Below are positions 33,994-43,101 of a DNA stretch of 64,000 nt, one piece after another (within the stretch, counting starts at the first letter, position 1; each line of letters begins with the position of its first letter). The stretch is from Paracoccus luteus. Lineage in GTDB: Bacteria > Pseudomonadota > Alphaproteobacteria > Rhodobacterales > Rhodobacteraceae. The notes below the pieces were generated by a model, which saw nothing but the letters and a program-made list of their open reading frames with translations, made no database searches and had not been told where the DNA came from. The DNA lies in assembly GCF_004522155.1 (NCBI RefSeq), contig NZ_SDEA01000012.1:1-64000 (forward strand), given 5' to 3'. Position numbers and translations under genes: made by a program.

Positions 33994-35154
33994 TCACAGC
34001 CGTTCGATGGCAATGGCCGTGCCTTCGCCGCCACCGATGCAGATCGCGGCGATGCCGCGGGTCTTGCCGCGGCGCGCCAGCTCGTTCAGCAGCGTCACGA
34101 CGATCCGCGCGCCCGATGCCCCGATGGGATGACCCAGCGCGCAGGCGCCGCCATTGACGTTCACCCGGTCGGCGTCCAGCCCCATTTTCTGCATGAACGC
34201 CATCGGCACCACGGCAAAGGCCTCGTTCACCTCCCACAGATCGACGTCCGAGCGGTCCCAGCCCAGCTTTTCCAGCAGCTTTTCGGCGGCGGGAACGGGG
34301 GCGGTCGGGAACTCGGCCGGGGCCTGGGCGTGGCCGGCGTGGCCGACGATGCGGGCCAGCGCGCCCTCGGCCCGGTCCGACAGCACCAGCGCCGCCGCGC
34401 CGTCGGAAATCGACGACGAGTTCGCCGCCGTCACCGTGCCGTCCTTGCGGAACGCGGGCTTCAGCGTGGGGATCTTGTCGGGGCGGGCGTTGCCGGGCTG
34501 TTCGTCGGTGTCCACCACGACGTCGCCCGACCGGCCGCGGATGGTGACCGGCACCACCTCGGACGCGAAACGCCCGTCGTCGATGGCCGCCCGGGCGCGG
34601 GTCAGCGAGCGCAGGGCATAGTCGTCCTGCGCCTCGCGGGTGAACTGGAACTGCGACGCGCAATCCTCGGCGAAGGTGCCCATCAGGCGGCCCTTGTCAT
34701 AGGCGTCCTCAAGCCCGTCGAGGAACATGGAATCCTTGACCTCGGCATGGCCCAGCCGCGCGCCGCCCCGCATCTTGGCCAGCAGATAGGGCGCGTTCGT
34801 CATGCTTTCCATGCCGCCCGCGACGATGGTGCGGGCCGACCCCGCGCGGATCGAATCGGCGGCCGACATCAGCGCCTGCATCCCCGATCCGCACATCTTG
34901 TTCAGCGTGACCGCCGGAACCGACTGCGGCAGGCCCGCGCCCAGCGCCGCCTGCCGCGCGGGCGCCTGCCCCTGCCCGGCGGGCAGCACGCAGCCCATCA
35001 GCACCTCGTCCACCGTGTCGCCTCCGATGCCGGCGCGGTCCAGCGCGGCGGCAATGGCGGCCGCGCCCAGTTCCGGCGCGCTCAGGCCCGACAGCGCACC
35101 CTGCATCCCGCCCATCGGGGTGCGGACGGCGGCGTGGATATAGACTTCGGTCAT
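33994..35154 (-). CDS. Acetyl-CoA acetyltransferase (thiolase)
   Basis: 386 residues, thiolase II family. Nucleophile Cys88 is in NKMCGSGMQA; the C-terminal GGACALGHPIGASGAR and CIGGGEGTA supply His and the second Cys. It condenses or cleaves acetoacetyl-CoA, in PHB synthesis or fatty-acid and ketone metabolism; a PhaA role is possible, but no phaB or phaC is adjacent. Start ATG 35154 with AGGAG upstream. It is divergent from the STAS/anti-sigma pair. Confidence 0.92.
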   Translation of the reverse strand: MTEVYIHAAVRTPMGGMQGALSGLSAPELGAAAIAAALDRAGIGGDTVDEVLMGCVLPAGQGQAPARQAALGAGLPQSVPAVTLNKMCGSGMQALMSAADSIRAGSARTIVAGGMESMTNAPYLLAKMRGGARLGHAEVKDSMFLDGLEDAYDKGRLMGTFAEDCASQFQFTREAQDDYALRSLTRARAAIDDGRFASEVVPVTIRGRSGDVVVDTDEQPGNARPDKIPTLKPAFRKDGTVTAANSSSISDGAAALVLSDRAEGALARIVGHAGHAQAPAEFPTAPVPAAEKLLEKLGWDRSDVDLWEVNEAFAVVPMAFMQKMGLDADRVNVNGGACALGHPIGASGARIVVTLLNELARRGKTRGIAAICIGGGEGTAIAIERL

Positions 35155-35237
35155 GATCGCTCCTGTCGCGGTAACGGGATGGTAAGGGTTTTGCCGTAGG
35201 CATGGGCTAAGCACGGATTCGCTGCAAGGGGGCCAGA

Positions 35238-35597
35238 ATGCCGCTGATGACCGAGGAAATGGCTTGCGGGGTCAGGGTGTGCGTCCTGGAAAACCGCCTG
35301 GACGCCGCGCTGGCGATCCGGTTCAAGGACCGCCTGCGCGAGATCGCCGCGCGCAACGGGCCGGTGATCCTGCTGGACCTGTCGCGCGTCGACTTCATGG
35401 ACAGCTCGGGCCTGGGCGCGATCCTGGCGATCCGGCGCACGCTGCCGCCGGACCGGCGGATCGAGCTGACGGGGCTGACGCCCAATGTCGAACGGGTGCT
35501 GCGGCTGACGCGGATGGACATGGTCTTTGTCATCCACCCGCCCATCGGCCCGGAGCAGCCCGAACCGACGGCCCGGGTGCAGGAGGGCGCGCCATGA
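35238..35597 (+). CDS. STAS-domain anti-sigma factor antagonist
   Basis: 119 residues, almost entirely one STAS domain: VILLDLSRVDFMDSSGLGAIL contains the phosphorylation motif DSSGLG with the likely phosphoserine Ser57. Proteins of this type bind an anti-sigma kinase when unphosphorylated and release its partner. The partner kinase gene follows with a four-base ATGA overlap. No sigma factor or PP2C phosphatase gene is adjacent, so the output is unknown. Confidence 0.88.
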   Translation: MPLMTEEMACGVRVCVLENRLDAALAIRFKDRLREIAARNGPVILLDLSRVDFMDSSGLGAILAIRRTLPPDRRIELTGLTPNVERVLRLTRMDMVFVIHPPIGPEQPEPTARVQEGAP

Positions 35598-36208
35598 GCG
35601 ATCCCGACCGCGGCAAGCTGCGCGGGTTCATGGCCGGGGGGCGCGCCCCCCATGACCTGATGCGCCGGGCGGGCGGCGCGGGGAACCGCCGGGACGGGGA
35701 CCGCGCCCTGCCGGCCAAGTCACGGGGCTGGCCCATGTTTCACCGCGTCCTGCCGGCCGACACCGGCGCGATCCAGGCCACGCTGCTGGACATGCGCGAC
35801 CGCTTCGGGCCCGAGATCGACGCGGACGCGCTGGCGCGGGTCGAACTGGTGCTGGCCGAGGTGATGAACAACGTGGCCCAGCACGGCACCGGGCGCGGCA
35901 AGACGGCGGACCCGGCCCGGCCCGGGCGGGCGCTGACCATCCATCTGTCGGTCGCCGCGCACGACCGCGGCCTTGCCTGCGCCGTGACCGACGACGGCCC
36001 GCCGCTGCCGGCCGGCTGCCTTGCCGGCCCCGAGGTCGAGCGGACGCCCGAACACGCCGCGATGGCGGCCTGCGGGTTCGGCTGGATGATCATCCGCGAC
36101 CTGACCCAGTCGCTGTTCCATTTCCGCGAGGATCAGCGCAATGTCCTGTGCTTCAACATTCCCGGACAGCTGCAACTGACGCCGGAATCGCGCCCTGACG
36201 TGGCTTGA
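35594..36208 (+). CDS. RsbW/SpoIIAB-like serine kinase (anti-sigma factor)
   Basis: 204 residues. After a basic 48-residue leader, an HATPase_c_2 domain contains the N box VELVLAEVMNNVAQHG, the G1 box TDDGPPLPAG, and a GFGWMIIRDLT G2-like segment. It should bind ATP, phosphorylate the STAS partner encoded upstream and sequester a sigma factor or other regulator. Start ATG 35594 overlaps the STAS stop codon and is served by AGGAGGG at 35581. An internal Met before FHRVLP could start a leaderless form. A minisatellite follows the stop codon directly. Confidence 0.85.
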   Translation: MSDPDRGKLRGFMAGGRAPHDLMRRAGGAGNRRDGDRALPAKSRGWPMFHRVLPADTGAIQATLLDMRDRFGPEIDADALARVELVLAEVMNNVAQHGTGRGKTADPARPGRALTIHLSVAAHDRGLACAVTDDGPPLPAGCLAGPEVERTPEHAAMAACGFGWMIIRDLTQSLFHFREDQRNVLCFNIPGQLQLTPESRPDVA

Positions 36209-36487
36209 AACGGGCGGCGGGCGGCGGGCAGCGACGCGGCACGACGGCGTGAGGCAGGCGGCGGCGGCTGGCCTGGCACATGCGGCGTGAGGCAGGCGGA
36301 CGCGGCTGGCGTGGGACGTGAGACAGGCGGCGTGGCATGGGCGGGTGGCGTGACACAGGCGGCGGGTCGCGGCTGGCGCGACGCAGGCGGCGGGTCGCGG
36401 CTGGCGTGACGCAGGCGGCGGGTCGCGGCTGGCATGACGCATGCGGCCGGTGCCGGGCAACCGCGCCCCCGCAGCCCCCGCCTCCGC
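36209..36487. repeat. Degenerate 28-bp minisatellite
   Basis: The 279 bases between the kinase gene and uvrC are mostly reiterations of a GC-rich unit close to GCGTGACGCAGGCGGCGGGT plus CGCGGCTG. Three nearly identical 28-base copies run from about 36347 to 36434, with the core AGGCGGCGGG at 36357, 36385 and 36413, and more diverged copies occupy 36235-36346. No gene is seen. Confidence 0.8.
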
Positions 36488-38431
36488 TTATCCCTTGGCG
36501 TGGAAATGGTCGTGGATCGTCGCGGCCAGCGTGGCCGAGATGCCGTCCACCGCCTGCAGGTCGGCCAGTCCGGCGCGGGCCACCGCCTTGGCGCTGCCGA
36601 AATGCGCCAGCAGCGCGCGCTTGCGCGTGGCGCCGACGCCCGCGATCTCGTCCAGCGGGTTCGCCATCACCTGCTTGGCGCGGCGGGCGCGGTGGGTGCC
36701 GATCGCCCAGCGGTGCGCCTCGTCCCGCAGGCGCTGGGTGAAATACAGCACCGGGTCGTTCATCGGCAGCGCCATCGGCCGCTTGCCCGGGCGGTGGAAC
36801 TCTTCCTTCCCGTGGTCGCGGTCCACGCCCTTGGCGACGCCGATCACGGGGATGTCCTCGACCCCCAGCTCGGCCATGATGCCCGCCACCGCCGACACCT
36901 GCCCCGCGCCGCCGTCGATCAGCAGCAGGTCGGGCCACGCCTCGGACTGGCGGTCGGGATCGTCCTTCAGCAGGCGGGCGAAACGGCGGGTCAGCACCTC
37001 GCGCATCATGCCGAAGTCGTCGCCGGGCGTGATCTCGGTGCCCTTGATGTTGAACTTGCGATACTGGCTTTTCATCCAGCCGTCCGGCCCCGACACGACC
37101 ATGCCGCCCACGGGCGCCGTGCCCTGGATGTGGCTGTTGTCGTAAACCTCGATCCGGCGCGGCGGCGCGGGCAGGTCGAACGCCTCGGCCAGCCCGTCCA
37201 GCAGGCGGCGCTGGGTCGCGCTTTCGGCCATGCGGCGGGCCAGGCTTTCGCGGGCGTTCCGGGCGGCGTTGGCGACCAGCTCGGCCTTTTCGCCCCGCTG
37301 CGGCACGCCGACCGCGACCCGCCGCCCGGCGCGCGCGCGCAGCAGTTCCGCGATCAGGTCGGCGTCCTCGACCTCGTGGCTCAGCAGCACCATGCGTGGC
37401 GGCACCTTGTCGTCATAGAACTGCGCGACAAAGGCCTGTATGATCTCGGCCGGGTTCTCGGCCCCGCCGGTCTTGGGATAGAAATCGCGGTTGCCCCAGC
37501 TCTGGTTGCCGCGGATGAAGAACACCTGCACGCAGGCCTGCCCCCCGTCCAGGTGCAGCGCGATCACGTCGGCCTCGGCCACGCCCTTGGGGTTGATCGC
37601 CTGCACCGACTGCACCGCCGTCAGCGCCTTGATCCGGTCGCGCAGCGCCCCCGCGCGCTCATACTCCATCGCCTCGGCGGCCGCGGCCATCTCGGCCGCC
37701 AGATTGGACTGCACGGCCGTGGACTTGCCCTGCAGGAACCGCTCGGCGTCGCTGACCAGCGCCTGATAGGCGTCGCGGTCGATCCGCCCCACGCAGGGCG
37801 CGCTGCACCGCTTGATCTGGTGCAGCAGGCAGGGCCGCGTGCGCGAGGCGAAGGTCGCATCCGTGCACGACCGCAGCAGGAACACCCGCTGCAGCTGGTT
37901 CAGCGTGCGGTTGACCGCACCGGCGCTGGCGAACGGCCCGTAATAGTCGCCCGTTTCCGACTTGGCGCCGCGATGCTTCTTGATCTGCGCAAAGGGATGG
38001 GACTTGGCGACCAGGATGTTCGGGAACGACTTGTCGTCCCGCAGCAGCACGTTATAGCGCGGCTTGAGCTGCTTGATCAGGTTCTGCTCAAGCAGCAGCG
38101 CCTCGGTTTCGGTGCGCGTCGTCAGGAACATCATCGACGCGGTGTCGCGGATCATCAGGGCGATGCGGCCCGAATGGCCCGACGGGCGCGCATAGTTCGA
38201 CACCCGCGCCCGCAGGTTGCGGGCCTTGCCTACGTAAAGCACCGCGCCCTGCGCATCCAGCATCCGATAGACGCCTGGGCTGGAATCCAGCCGGCGGCAG
38301 TAATCCTGGATCAGCGCGTGGCCGGTCGGCGCGGGGGTCAGCGCAGGGGTCGGGGCGGCGTCGGCGCGGTCCGCGGAGGCGACGCCCTCGGGCGGACCGG
38401 GCGGCGGTTCGGGGGGCAAGCTGGCAGTCAT
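36488..38431 (-). CDS. uvrC: UvrABC excinuclease subunit C
   Basis: 647 residues. An Ala/Pro-rich leader precedes the GIY-YIG nuclease domain ([19 protein letters not shown], about 50-90) that makes the 3' incision. The rest comprises a Cys-rich region ([21 protein letters not shown]), the UVR motif, the RNase H-like 5'-incision domain ([23 protein letters not shown]) and C-terminal helix-hairpin-helix repeats ([18 protein letters not shown]). It acts with UvrA and UvrB in nucleotide excision repair. A (GC)6 run at 37330-37341 is in frame here. The AT-richer region upstream probably holds its promoter. Confidence 0.96.
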   Translation of the reverse strand: MTASLPPEPPPGPPEGVASADRADAAPTPALTPAPTGHALIQDYCRRLDSSPGVYRMLDAQGAVLYVGKARNLRARVSNYARPSGHSGRIALMIRDTASMMFLTTRTETEALLLEQNLIKQLKPRYNVLLRDDKSFPNILVAKSHPFAQIKKHRGAKSETGDYYGPFASAGAVNRTLNQLQRVFLLRSCTDATFASRTRPCLLHQIKRCSAPCVGRIDRDAYQALVSDAERFLQGKSTAVQSNLAAEMAAAAEAMEYERAGALRDRIKALTAVQSVQAINPKGVAEADVIALHLDGGQACVQVFFIRGNQSWGNRDFYPKTGGAENPAEIIQAFVAQFYDDKVPPRMVLLSHEVEDADLIAELLRARAGRRVAVGVPQRGEKAELVANAARNARESLARRMAESATQRRLLDGLAEAFDLPAPPRRIEVYDNSHIQGTAPVGGMVVSGPDGWMKSQYRKFNIKGTEITPGDDFGMMREVLTRRFARLLKDDPDRQSEAWPDLLLIDGGAGQVSAVAGIMAELGVEDIPVIGVAKGVDRDHGKEEFHRPGKRPMALPMNDPVLYFTQRLRDEAHRWAIGTHRARRAKQVMANPLDEIAGVGATRKRALLAHFGSAKAVARAGLADLQAVDGISATLAATIHDHFHAKG

Positions 38432-38727
38432 CGGACCAAGAAAGTGATTCCTCGGCCCGCCCGCAAGTCCGGCACCGGCGCAAGCAGAAACCTGTCCACG
38501 GAATCTGTGGATAAACCTGTGGAGCCGCTGTTGCCGGAAACCCGGTTCGGCAGCAAAGGCAGGCCATCATTTGATCTGCCTGTTTTTTGGGCAGGTTTGC
38601 ACAAGGTTGTTTTCACTTGATTTTTTATCTCGATGACCGAAGGCGCTGAAATAGCAGGAACTTTCCTGACAGTTCTGTGACGGGCGCAAGTAAAGTGGAC
38701 AAACTGCCGCAACGTCGCCCCGCGGGG
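38432..38727. other. AT-richer intergenic region upstream of uvrC
   Basis: 296 bases, markedly less GC-rich than its surroundings (T runs near 38582 and 38621). It contains a perfect DnaA-box sequence, a short hairpin CTGCC-9-GGCAG at 38576-38594 and a palindrome CAGGAA-CT-TTCCTG at 38655-38668. The uvrC promoter presumably lies here. No gene is recognised. Confidence 0.55.
38506..38514 (-). promoter_or_regulatory. DnaA-box-like site
   Basis: TGTGGATAA, the exact complement of the consensus DnaA box TTATCCACA. A related TGTGGAG lies at about 38518 and a TGTCCAC at about 38493, so three similar motifs fall within 35 bases, 60-90 bases upstream of the uvrC start. It may be regulatory; one perfect nonamer alone is weak evidence. 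Confidence 0.35.
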
Positions 38728-39507
38728 TCAGTCCAGCCCCAGCACGTCGGGGGTCCGCCAGCCCAGATGCTGCCCGCCGTCGACGCAGATCAGCTGACCG
38801 GTGACCGCCCGCGCGTCCAGCAGATACATGAGCGCGGCGGTCACGTCCTGCGGGTCGGCGCCGCGCTGCAGGATGGTGGCGGCGCGCTGACGGGCAAAGT
38901 GATCCTCGGTCTGCCGCGCGGCGCGCAGGGTCGGGCCGGGGCCGATGGCATTGACGCGGATGCGCGGCGCCAGCGCCTGCGCGGCGGTGCGGGTCAGCGT
39001 CCACAGCGCGGCCTTGGCCAGCGAATAGGTCATGAACTCGGGCGTGGGCTTCAGCACCCGCTGATCGACCATGTTCACGACCAGCGCGCGGGCCTCGGGT
39101 TCGGCCCCGCCCGTCAGTTCCGGCACCTGCGCGGCGAAATGCTGGGTCAGCACGAAGGGCGCGCGCAGGTTCGACCCCATGTTGCGGTCCCATCCCGCCC
39201 GCGTCGCCCCGGCGAGATTGTCATAGTCAAAGGTCGAGGCGTTGTTGACCAGCACCCCCAGCGGCCCCATCCGGGCCGCGACCGCGGAAACCAGCGCCTG
39301 CGCGGCGTCCTCGTCCAGCAGGTCGGCGCGGAACGTCTCGGCGCGCACCCCCAGCGCGCGGGCCTCGGCGGCGGTCGCCTCGGCCTCGGCGGCCGAACGG
39401 TCATAGTGGATGGCGACGTCATGGCCGCGCCCGGCCAGCGCCAGCGCCATCGCCCTGCCCAGCCTGCGGGCCGCGCCGGTGACCAGCGCCGCGCCCTCAA
39501 CGGCCAC
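38728..39507 (-). CDS. SDR-family oxidoreductase, FolM/pteridine reductase-like
   Basis: 259 residues. The cofactor motif TGAARRLGRAMA with two arginines, NNAS in place of NNAG, and YSLAK fit the pteridine-reductase/FolM branch of SDRs, which reduce dihydromonapterin or dihydrobiopterin with NADPH. VNAIGPGP and CVDGGQHLGW end the fold. The start is GTG 39507, which overlaps the stop of a small membrane-protein gene by 11 bases. Assignment to FolM is by motif only. Confidence 0.8.
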   Translation of the reverse strand: MAVEGAALVTGAARRLGRAMALALAGRGHDVAIHYDRSAAEAEATAAEARALGVRAETFRADLLDEDAAQALVSAVAARMGPLGVLVNNASTFDYDNLAGATRAGWDRNMGSNLRAPFVLTQHFAAQVPELTGGAEPEARALVVNMVDQRVLKPTPEFMTYSLAKAALWTLTRTAAQALAPRIRVNAIGPGPTLRAARQTEDHFARQRAATILQRGADPQDVTAALMYLLDARAVTGQLICVDGGQHLGWRTPDVLGLD

Positions 39508-39610
39508 GCGTCAGCCCCAAAAGCCGCGCGACGATGCGGCGGAACCCCGGCCCGGCCGCCAGCGCGATCGCCACCATGATCAGCAGGAACAGCAGAACCG
39601 TCTTGACCAT
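39497..39610 (-). CDS. 37-residue single-helix membrane protein
   Basis: A small open frame, ATG at 39610 to TGA at 39497. It begins MVKTVLLFLLIMVAIALA, one membrane helix, followed by a basic tail with FRRIVARLLGLTRGR. It overlaps the downstream GTG start by 11 bases and lies nine bases after the S49 peptidase stop, so it sits inside an apparent operon. Placement, composition and positive-inside topology support a real gene. Function unknown. Confidence 0.55.
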   Translation of the reverse strand: MVKTVLLFLLIMVAIALAAGPGFRRIVARLLGLTRGR

Positions 39611-39619
39611 CGCGCGCCC

Positions 39620-40426
39620 CTAACCTTGCGGCGTGACGCGGGCGAAGGCCGCGCGTTCGGTCGCCGCATCGACCCAGTCGTCGGCCGAGATGCCGAACCG
39701 GCGCAGGAACGGCACCCGCTGGCCATAGGACACCAGCCGCACCTTGTCGCCAAACATCTGCCGCATCGTGGGTTCCAGATGGCCGATGCCGTCGGCCAGC
39801 CCGACCTCGACCGCCTCGCGCCCGACCCAGATCTCGCCGGTGAACAGGTCGCGGCCGGCCGCCAGCCGGTCGCCCCGCCGCGCCGCGACCTGCGCCTTGA
39901 ACGCGGCGTGGATCGGTTCCAGCAGGCGGTGCAGGCGGTCCACATCCTCGGGCGTTTCCGGGCGGAACGGGTCCAGCCACGATTTCGACCGCCCCGCCGT
40001 GTGGACGCGCCGTTCGATGCCGTGCCGCGCGATCAGCTCGGCAAAGCCGAACCCGGCCGAGATGACGCCGATCGACCCCAGGACCGACGACTCGTCGGCC
40101 CAGATCCGGTCGGCGGCGGTCGCCAGCCAGTATCCGCCGGACGCGGCCACATCCTCGACAAAGGCATGGACGGGGACGTCGTGGCGTTCCGACAGCCGCC
40201 GGATGCGGGCGGCGATCAGCGACGACTGCACCGGCGAGCCGCCGGGCGAGTTGATCGCCAGCGCCACGGCCACGGGCTTGCCGCGCCGGAACGCCCGGTC
40301 CAGCAGCGCCGCCAGGCCCGCGTCCGACAGCCCGGCCGCGCCGTGGCGGGCCGGAATGCCGATCGCGCCCTGCAGGCGGATGACGGCGACGGTCGGGCGC
40401 CGGGGGCTGAAAAAGGGAATGCGCAT
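39620..40426 (-). CDS. S49-family peptidase (SppA/SohB-like)
   Basis: 268 residues, one S49 domain. ALAINSPGGSP, DVAASGGYWLATAADRIWA with the catalytic Ser, GSIGVISAGFGF, and TAGRSKSWLDPF with the catalytic Lys are the Ser-Lys dyad signatures of signal-peptide peptidase A. It lacks an obvious signal sequence, so it may be cytosolic or peripherally membrane-associated. Start ATG 40426 rather than an upstream GTG at 40447. It leads the apparent operon that continues with the 37-residue protein and the SDR. Confidence 0.88.
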   Translation of the reverse strand: MRIPFFSPRRPTVAVIRLQGAIGIPARHGAAGLSDAGLAALLDRAFRRGKPVAVALAINSPGGSPVQSSLIAARIRRLSERHDVPVHAFVEDVAASGGYWLATAADRIWADESSVLGSIGVISAGFGFAELIARHGIERRVHTAGRSKSWLDPFRPETPEDVDRLHRLLEPIHAAFKAQVAARRGDRLAAGRDLFTGEIWVGREAVEVGLADGIGHLEPTMRQMFGDKVRLVSYGQRVPFLRRFGISADDWVDAATERAAFARVTPQG

Positions 40427-40490
40427 GACCGGCAGATAGGCAACCACGGGCCGCGGGGCAAGCGTCCCGTGACCAAGGGGCGCGCGGCCC

Positions 40491-41366
40491 TCAGGGGTGA
40501 CGGGACAGAAACGCCTCGACCTCGGCGCGGTCGGGCATCGCGTCGCCCGCGCCCGGCCGCGTGACCTGGATCGCGGCGGCGGCGGCGGCCCGGCGCATCG
40601 CCTGCGGCACGTCGTTGCCCGCGTCCAGCGCGGCGGCGAACCAGCCCGCGAAGCAGTCGCCCGCGCCGGTCGAATCCACCGCGCGCACGGGGAACGCCGG
40701 CTGGTGCGTCACGGTGCCGGCCAGCAGGTCGCGATACTCGGCCCCGCGCGCGCCGCGCGTCACCAGCATCGCGGGGACCGGCGGCGGGGCGCCCAGCGCC
40801 TGTTCCAGCGCCGCCGCCTCGGGTTCGTTCAGCGCAAGGATCGAGACATGGGGCATGACCGCGCGCAGGGGCTCCACCTCGAACGGGGCGGCGCTGTAGA
40901 TGACGCGGGCGCCGGCGGCGCGGCCTTCGGCTGCGGCCTGCACCTGCAGGTTGGTTTCGTTCTGGATCAGCAGCGTGTCGGCCGGGCCGATCCGCGCCAG
41001 CGCCGCGCCGACCGCGTCGGCCGACAGCGCGCGGTTCGCGCCGGGATGCACAACGATGGCGTTTTCACCCGCGTCGTCCACAAGGATCAGGGCGTGGCCG
41101 ATGGCGTGCCCCGCCAGCCGGGCGACATGGGTGCAGTCGATCCCGGCGGCGGCCAGCCGTTCGATCACCCAGTCGTCGCCCGCCCCCATCGCGCCCACGT
41201 GGCGGACGGTCGCGCCCGCCCGCGCGGCGGCGGCGGACTGGTTCGCGCCCTTGCCGCCCAGACCATGCGACAGGCTGGCGGCGTTCACCGTCTCGCCGGG
41301 GGCGGGCAGGCGGGCCATGCGATAGACGTGGTCGATGTTGATCGACCCCAGGTTCCAGATTGCCAT
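40491..41366 (-). CDS. rbsK: PfkB-family sugar kinase, probable ribokinase
   Basis: 291 residues. It starts with the N-terminal PfkB signature SHGLGGKGANQSAAAARAG; the C-terminal VDSTGAGDCFAGWFAAAL carries the catalytic Asp. SINIDHVYRM near the start and the GGKGANQ motif favour ribokinase over fructokinase. It phosphorylates D-ribose at O5 with ATP. No ribose transporter genes are adjacent, so the substrate could be another pentose or nucleoside. ATG 41366 has GAGGGGG upstream. Confidence 0.82.
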   Translation of the reverse strand: MAIWNLGSINIDHVYRMARLPAPGETVNAASLSHGLGGKGANQSAAAARAGATVRHVGAMGAGDDWVIERLAAAGIDCTHVARLAGHAIGHALILVDDAGENAIVVHPGANRALSADAVGAALARIGPADTLLIQNETNLQVQAAAEGRAAGARVIYSAAPFEVEPLRAVMPHVSILALNEPEAAALEQALGAPPPVPAMLVTRGARGAEYRDLLAGTVTHQPAFPVRAVDSTGAGDCFAGWFAAALDAGNDVPQAMRRAAAAAAIQVTRPGAGDAMPDRAEVEAFLSRHP

Positions 41367-41399
41367 GCCGGTCGCCCCCTCTCGTGCCCGGAAATGCGA

Positions 41400-41419
41400 A
41401 CGCGCCCCGCAGGGCGCGT
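41400..41419 (-). terminator. Terminator hairpin of the bc1 operon
   Basis: Perfect eight-base stem ACGCGCCC / GGGCGCGT with a four-base loop, 24 bases past the cytochrome c1 stop on the minus strand. It is followed by TTCGCATTT. Confidence 0.7.
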
Positions 41420-41442
41420 CCGGCTGATGGTGCAGGCCGTGG

Positions 41443-43089
41443 TCACATGCCGTCGCCGGGCACGTCCGGCCGGTGCTTGACGCGCCACCACAACCGCTTG
41501 TTGGTCAGGTACAGCAGCGCCCACAGCACGATCAGGAACAGCACCGACACCAGCCCGATCTGCTTGCGGTCCATCATCTTCGGCTCGGCCGTCCACATCA
41601 GGAAGGCCGCCAGATCCATCGACGCGCTGTGCGCATCGGCGGGGGCGCCGTCCTCGAACGTGACCTGGTCGTCGGCCAGCGGCGGCGGCATCGAGATCCA
41701 GCCGCCCGGGAAGGCGGTGTTCTCATAAAGCACGGTGCCCGCCTGCTCCATCTCTTCGCCGGTATAGCCGGTCAGGATCGAGACGATGTATTCCGGCCCG
41801 CCGATGCCGTTGAACAGCTGGCTGAGGCCGCTGCCATAGGGTCCGTGGAACCCGGCGCGCGCCTTGGCCATCAGCGACAGGTCCGGCCCCATCCCCTCGC
41901 CGGTGACGGTCGGGAAGTGGTCGGTCGGCAGGCGCGGGCGGTCCTCGCCGGTTTCGGCGTCCATGATGGACATTTCCGCGGCATAGGCGCGGACTTGGTC
42001 CATCGGCAGTTCCGGCCCGCCCGGATCGGCCAGCGTGCGCAGCGGCACCTGCTTCATGCCGTGGCAGGCGGCGCAGACCTCGGTATAGACCTGCAGGCCG
42101 CGCTGCAGCTGGAACTGGTCGAACTTGCCGAACGGCCCTTCGAAGCTGAACGACACATCCTCGATGTGCTGCTCGTGCGAGGCGCCGGGGGTCTCGGCGT
42201 GCGCTTCCTCTTGCGCGGGCGCGCCGCCCTCGCTGCCGGTGTTGGTCTGGGCGGTGTCCTCGCCGGGCTCGGGCTCGGCGTCGGGGGTGGCCCCGGCCTC
42301 GGGCATGGATTCGGACGCGGGGCCGGCCTCGACGTCACCGGCGGCATCGACGGTCGGGGCCTCGGCCTCGATGGCAGGCTCGCCTTCGGGTGCTGCGGCG
42401 GTGGCGTCGGCTTCGGCGGCGGTTGCCGTCTCGCCCTCGGACTCGGTGCCCGGAGGCGCGGCCTGCGATGCCGTATCGGCGGCGGCATCGCCGTCGGTGC
42501 CGGCAGCGGTCGTCGCCGCAGCGTCAGCCGCGGGCGCGTCCGTGGCGTCGGTCGCCGTGGCGTCGGTCGCCGTGGCTTCGCCTTCGCCCGACGCGGCGGT
42601 CTGGCTTTCGGTCGGTTCCTCGACCGGCTGCGCCTCGGCGTCGGGGCCGGGCGCCCCGGCTTCGGCGGGGGCCTCGGCGTCGGCGGGGGCCGCGTCCGTG
42701 GCGCCCGCGTCGGTGGCGGCGGCGGGCAGGCCCTCTTGCGGGGCAGCCGGCGGCTCCTCGGGGGTGGCGGTCGGCTGCGGGGTCGCGGGGTCGATGCCCG
42801 TCGCCGCGGTGCCGGTCTCGGCGGCGGTGGCCGCCTCGGCGTCGCTCGCCGCCGGGGCGGGCGTTTCGGCCGTGGCCGCCGCGCCCGCGTCCGGCGCGGG
42901 AACCGCGGTCGTGTCGACCGTGGTCGTGCCGTCCGGGTTCCGCGTCAGCGTCGTGCCGGGGCCTGCCGGCGCGGGGGTCGCCGCGCCGGGTTCGTTCATC
43001 GGCACGGTGATCGTGCGCGTCTGGGCATGCGCCGCCATCCCGAAGGACAGGGCCGCGACCGCCGTGAGCGTAACGTTTCTCAGGGACAT
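41443..43089 (-). CDS. petC: Cytochrome c1 with very long Ala/acidic extension
   Basis: 548 residues, the heme c subunit of the bc1 complex (fbcC in Paracoccus). A signal peptide (residues 1-22) precedes about 270 residues composed almost wholly of Ala, Glu, Asp, Thr, Pro and Gly. The conserved domain starts near residue 300: CAACH (339-343) binds heme, the axial Met is in the GWISMPPPL region, and a C-terminal membrane helix ([16 protein letters not shown]) anchors it. The P. denitrificans protein, about 450 residues as I recall, has a shorter version of this acidic insert, thought to help dock positively charged cytochrome c552. Third gene of fbcFBC; AAGGAGAGG precedes the ATG. Confidence 0.95.
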   Translation of the reverse strand: MSLRNVTLTAVAALSFGMAAHAQTRTITVPMNEPGAATPAPAGPGTTLTRNPDGTTTVDTTAVPAPDAGAAATAETPAPAASDAEAATAAETGTAATGIDPATPQPTATPEEPPAAPQEGLPAAATDAGATDAAPADAEAPAEAGAPGPDAEAQPVEEPTESQTAASGEGEATATDATATDATDAPAADAAATTAAGTDGDAAADTASQAAPPGTESEGETATAAEADATAAAPEGEPAIEAEAPTVDAAGDVEAGPASESMPEAGATPDAEPEPGEDTAQTNTGSEGGAPAQEEAHAETPGASHEQHIEDVSFSFEGPFGKFDQFQLQRGLQVYTEVCAACHGMKQVPLRTLADPGGPELPMDQVRAYAAEMSIMDAETGEDRPRLPTDHFPTVTGEGMGPDLSLMAKARAGFHGPYGSGLSQLFNGIGGPEYIVSILTGYTGEEMEQAGTVLYENTAFPGGWISMPPPLADDQVTFEDGAPADAHSASMDLAAFLMWTAEPKMMDRKQIGLVSVLFLIVLWALLYLTNKRLWWRVKHRPDVPGDGM

Positions 43090-43101
43090 TCGCGCCTCTC
43101 C

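Noticed and set aside
31651..35199. 1182-codon open frame on the plus strand
   Set aside because: It is a shadow of the M10 protease and thiolase genes; its His/Val/Gly/Asp bias mirrors their codons in the complementary frame.
38432..38727. Chromosomal or plasmid origin of replication
   Set aside because: There are AT-rich DNA and one perfect DnaA box, but no iteron array and none of the genes that usually flank alphaproteobacterial origins (hemE, parAB, gidA, rep).
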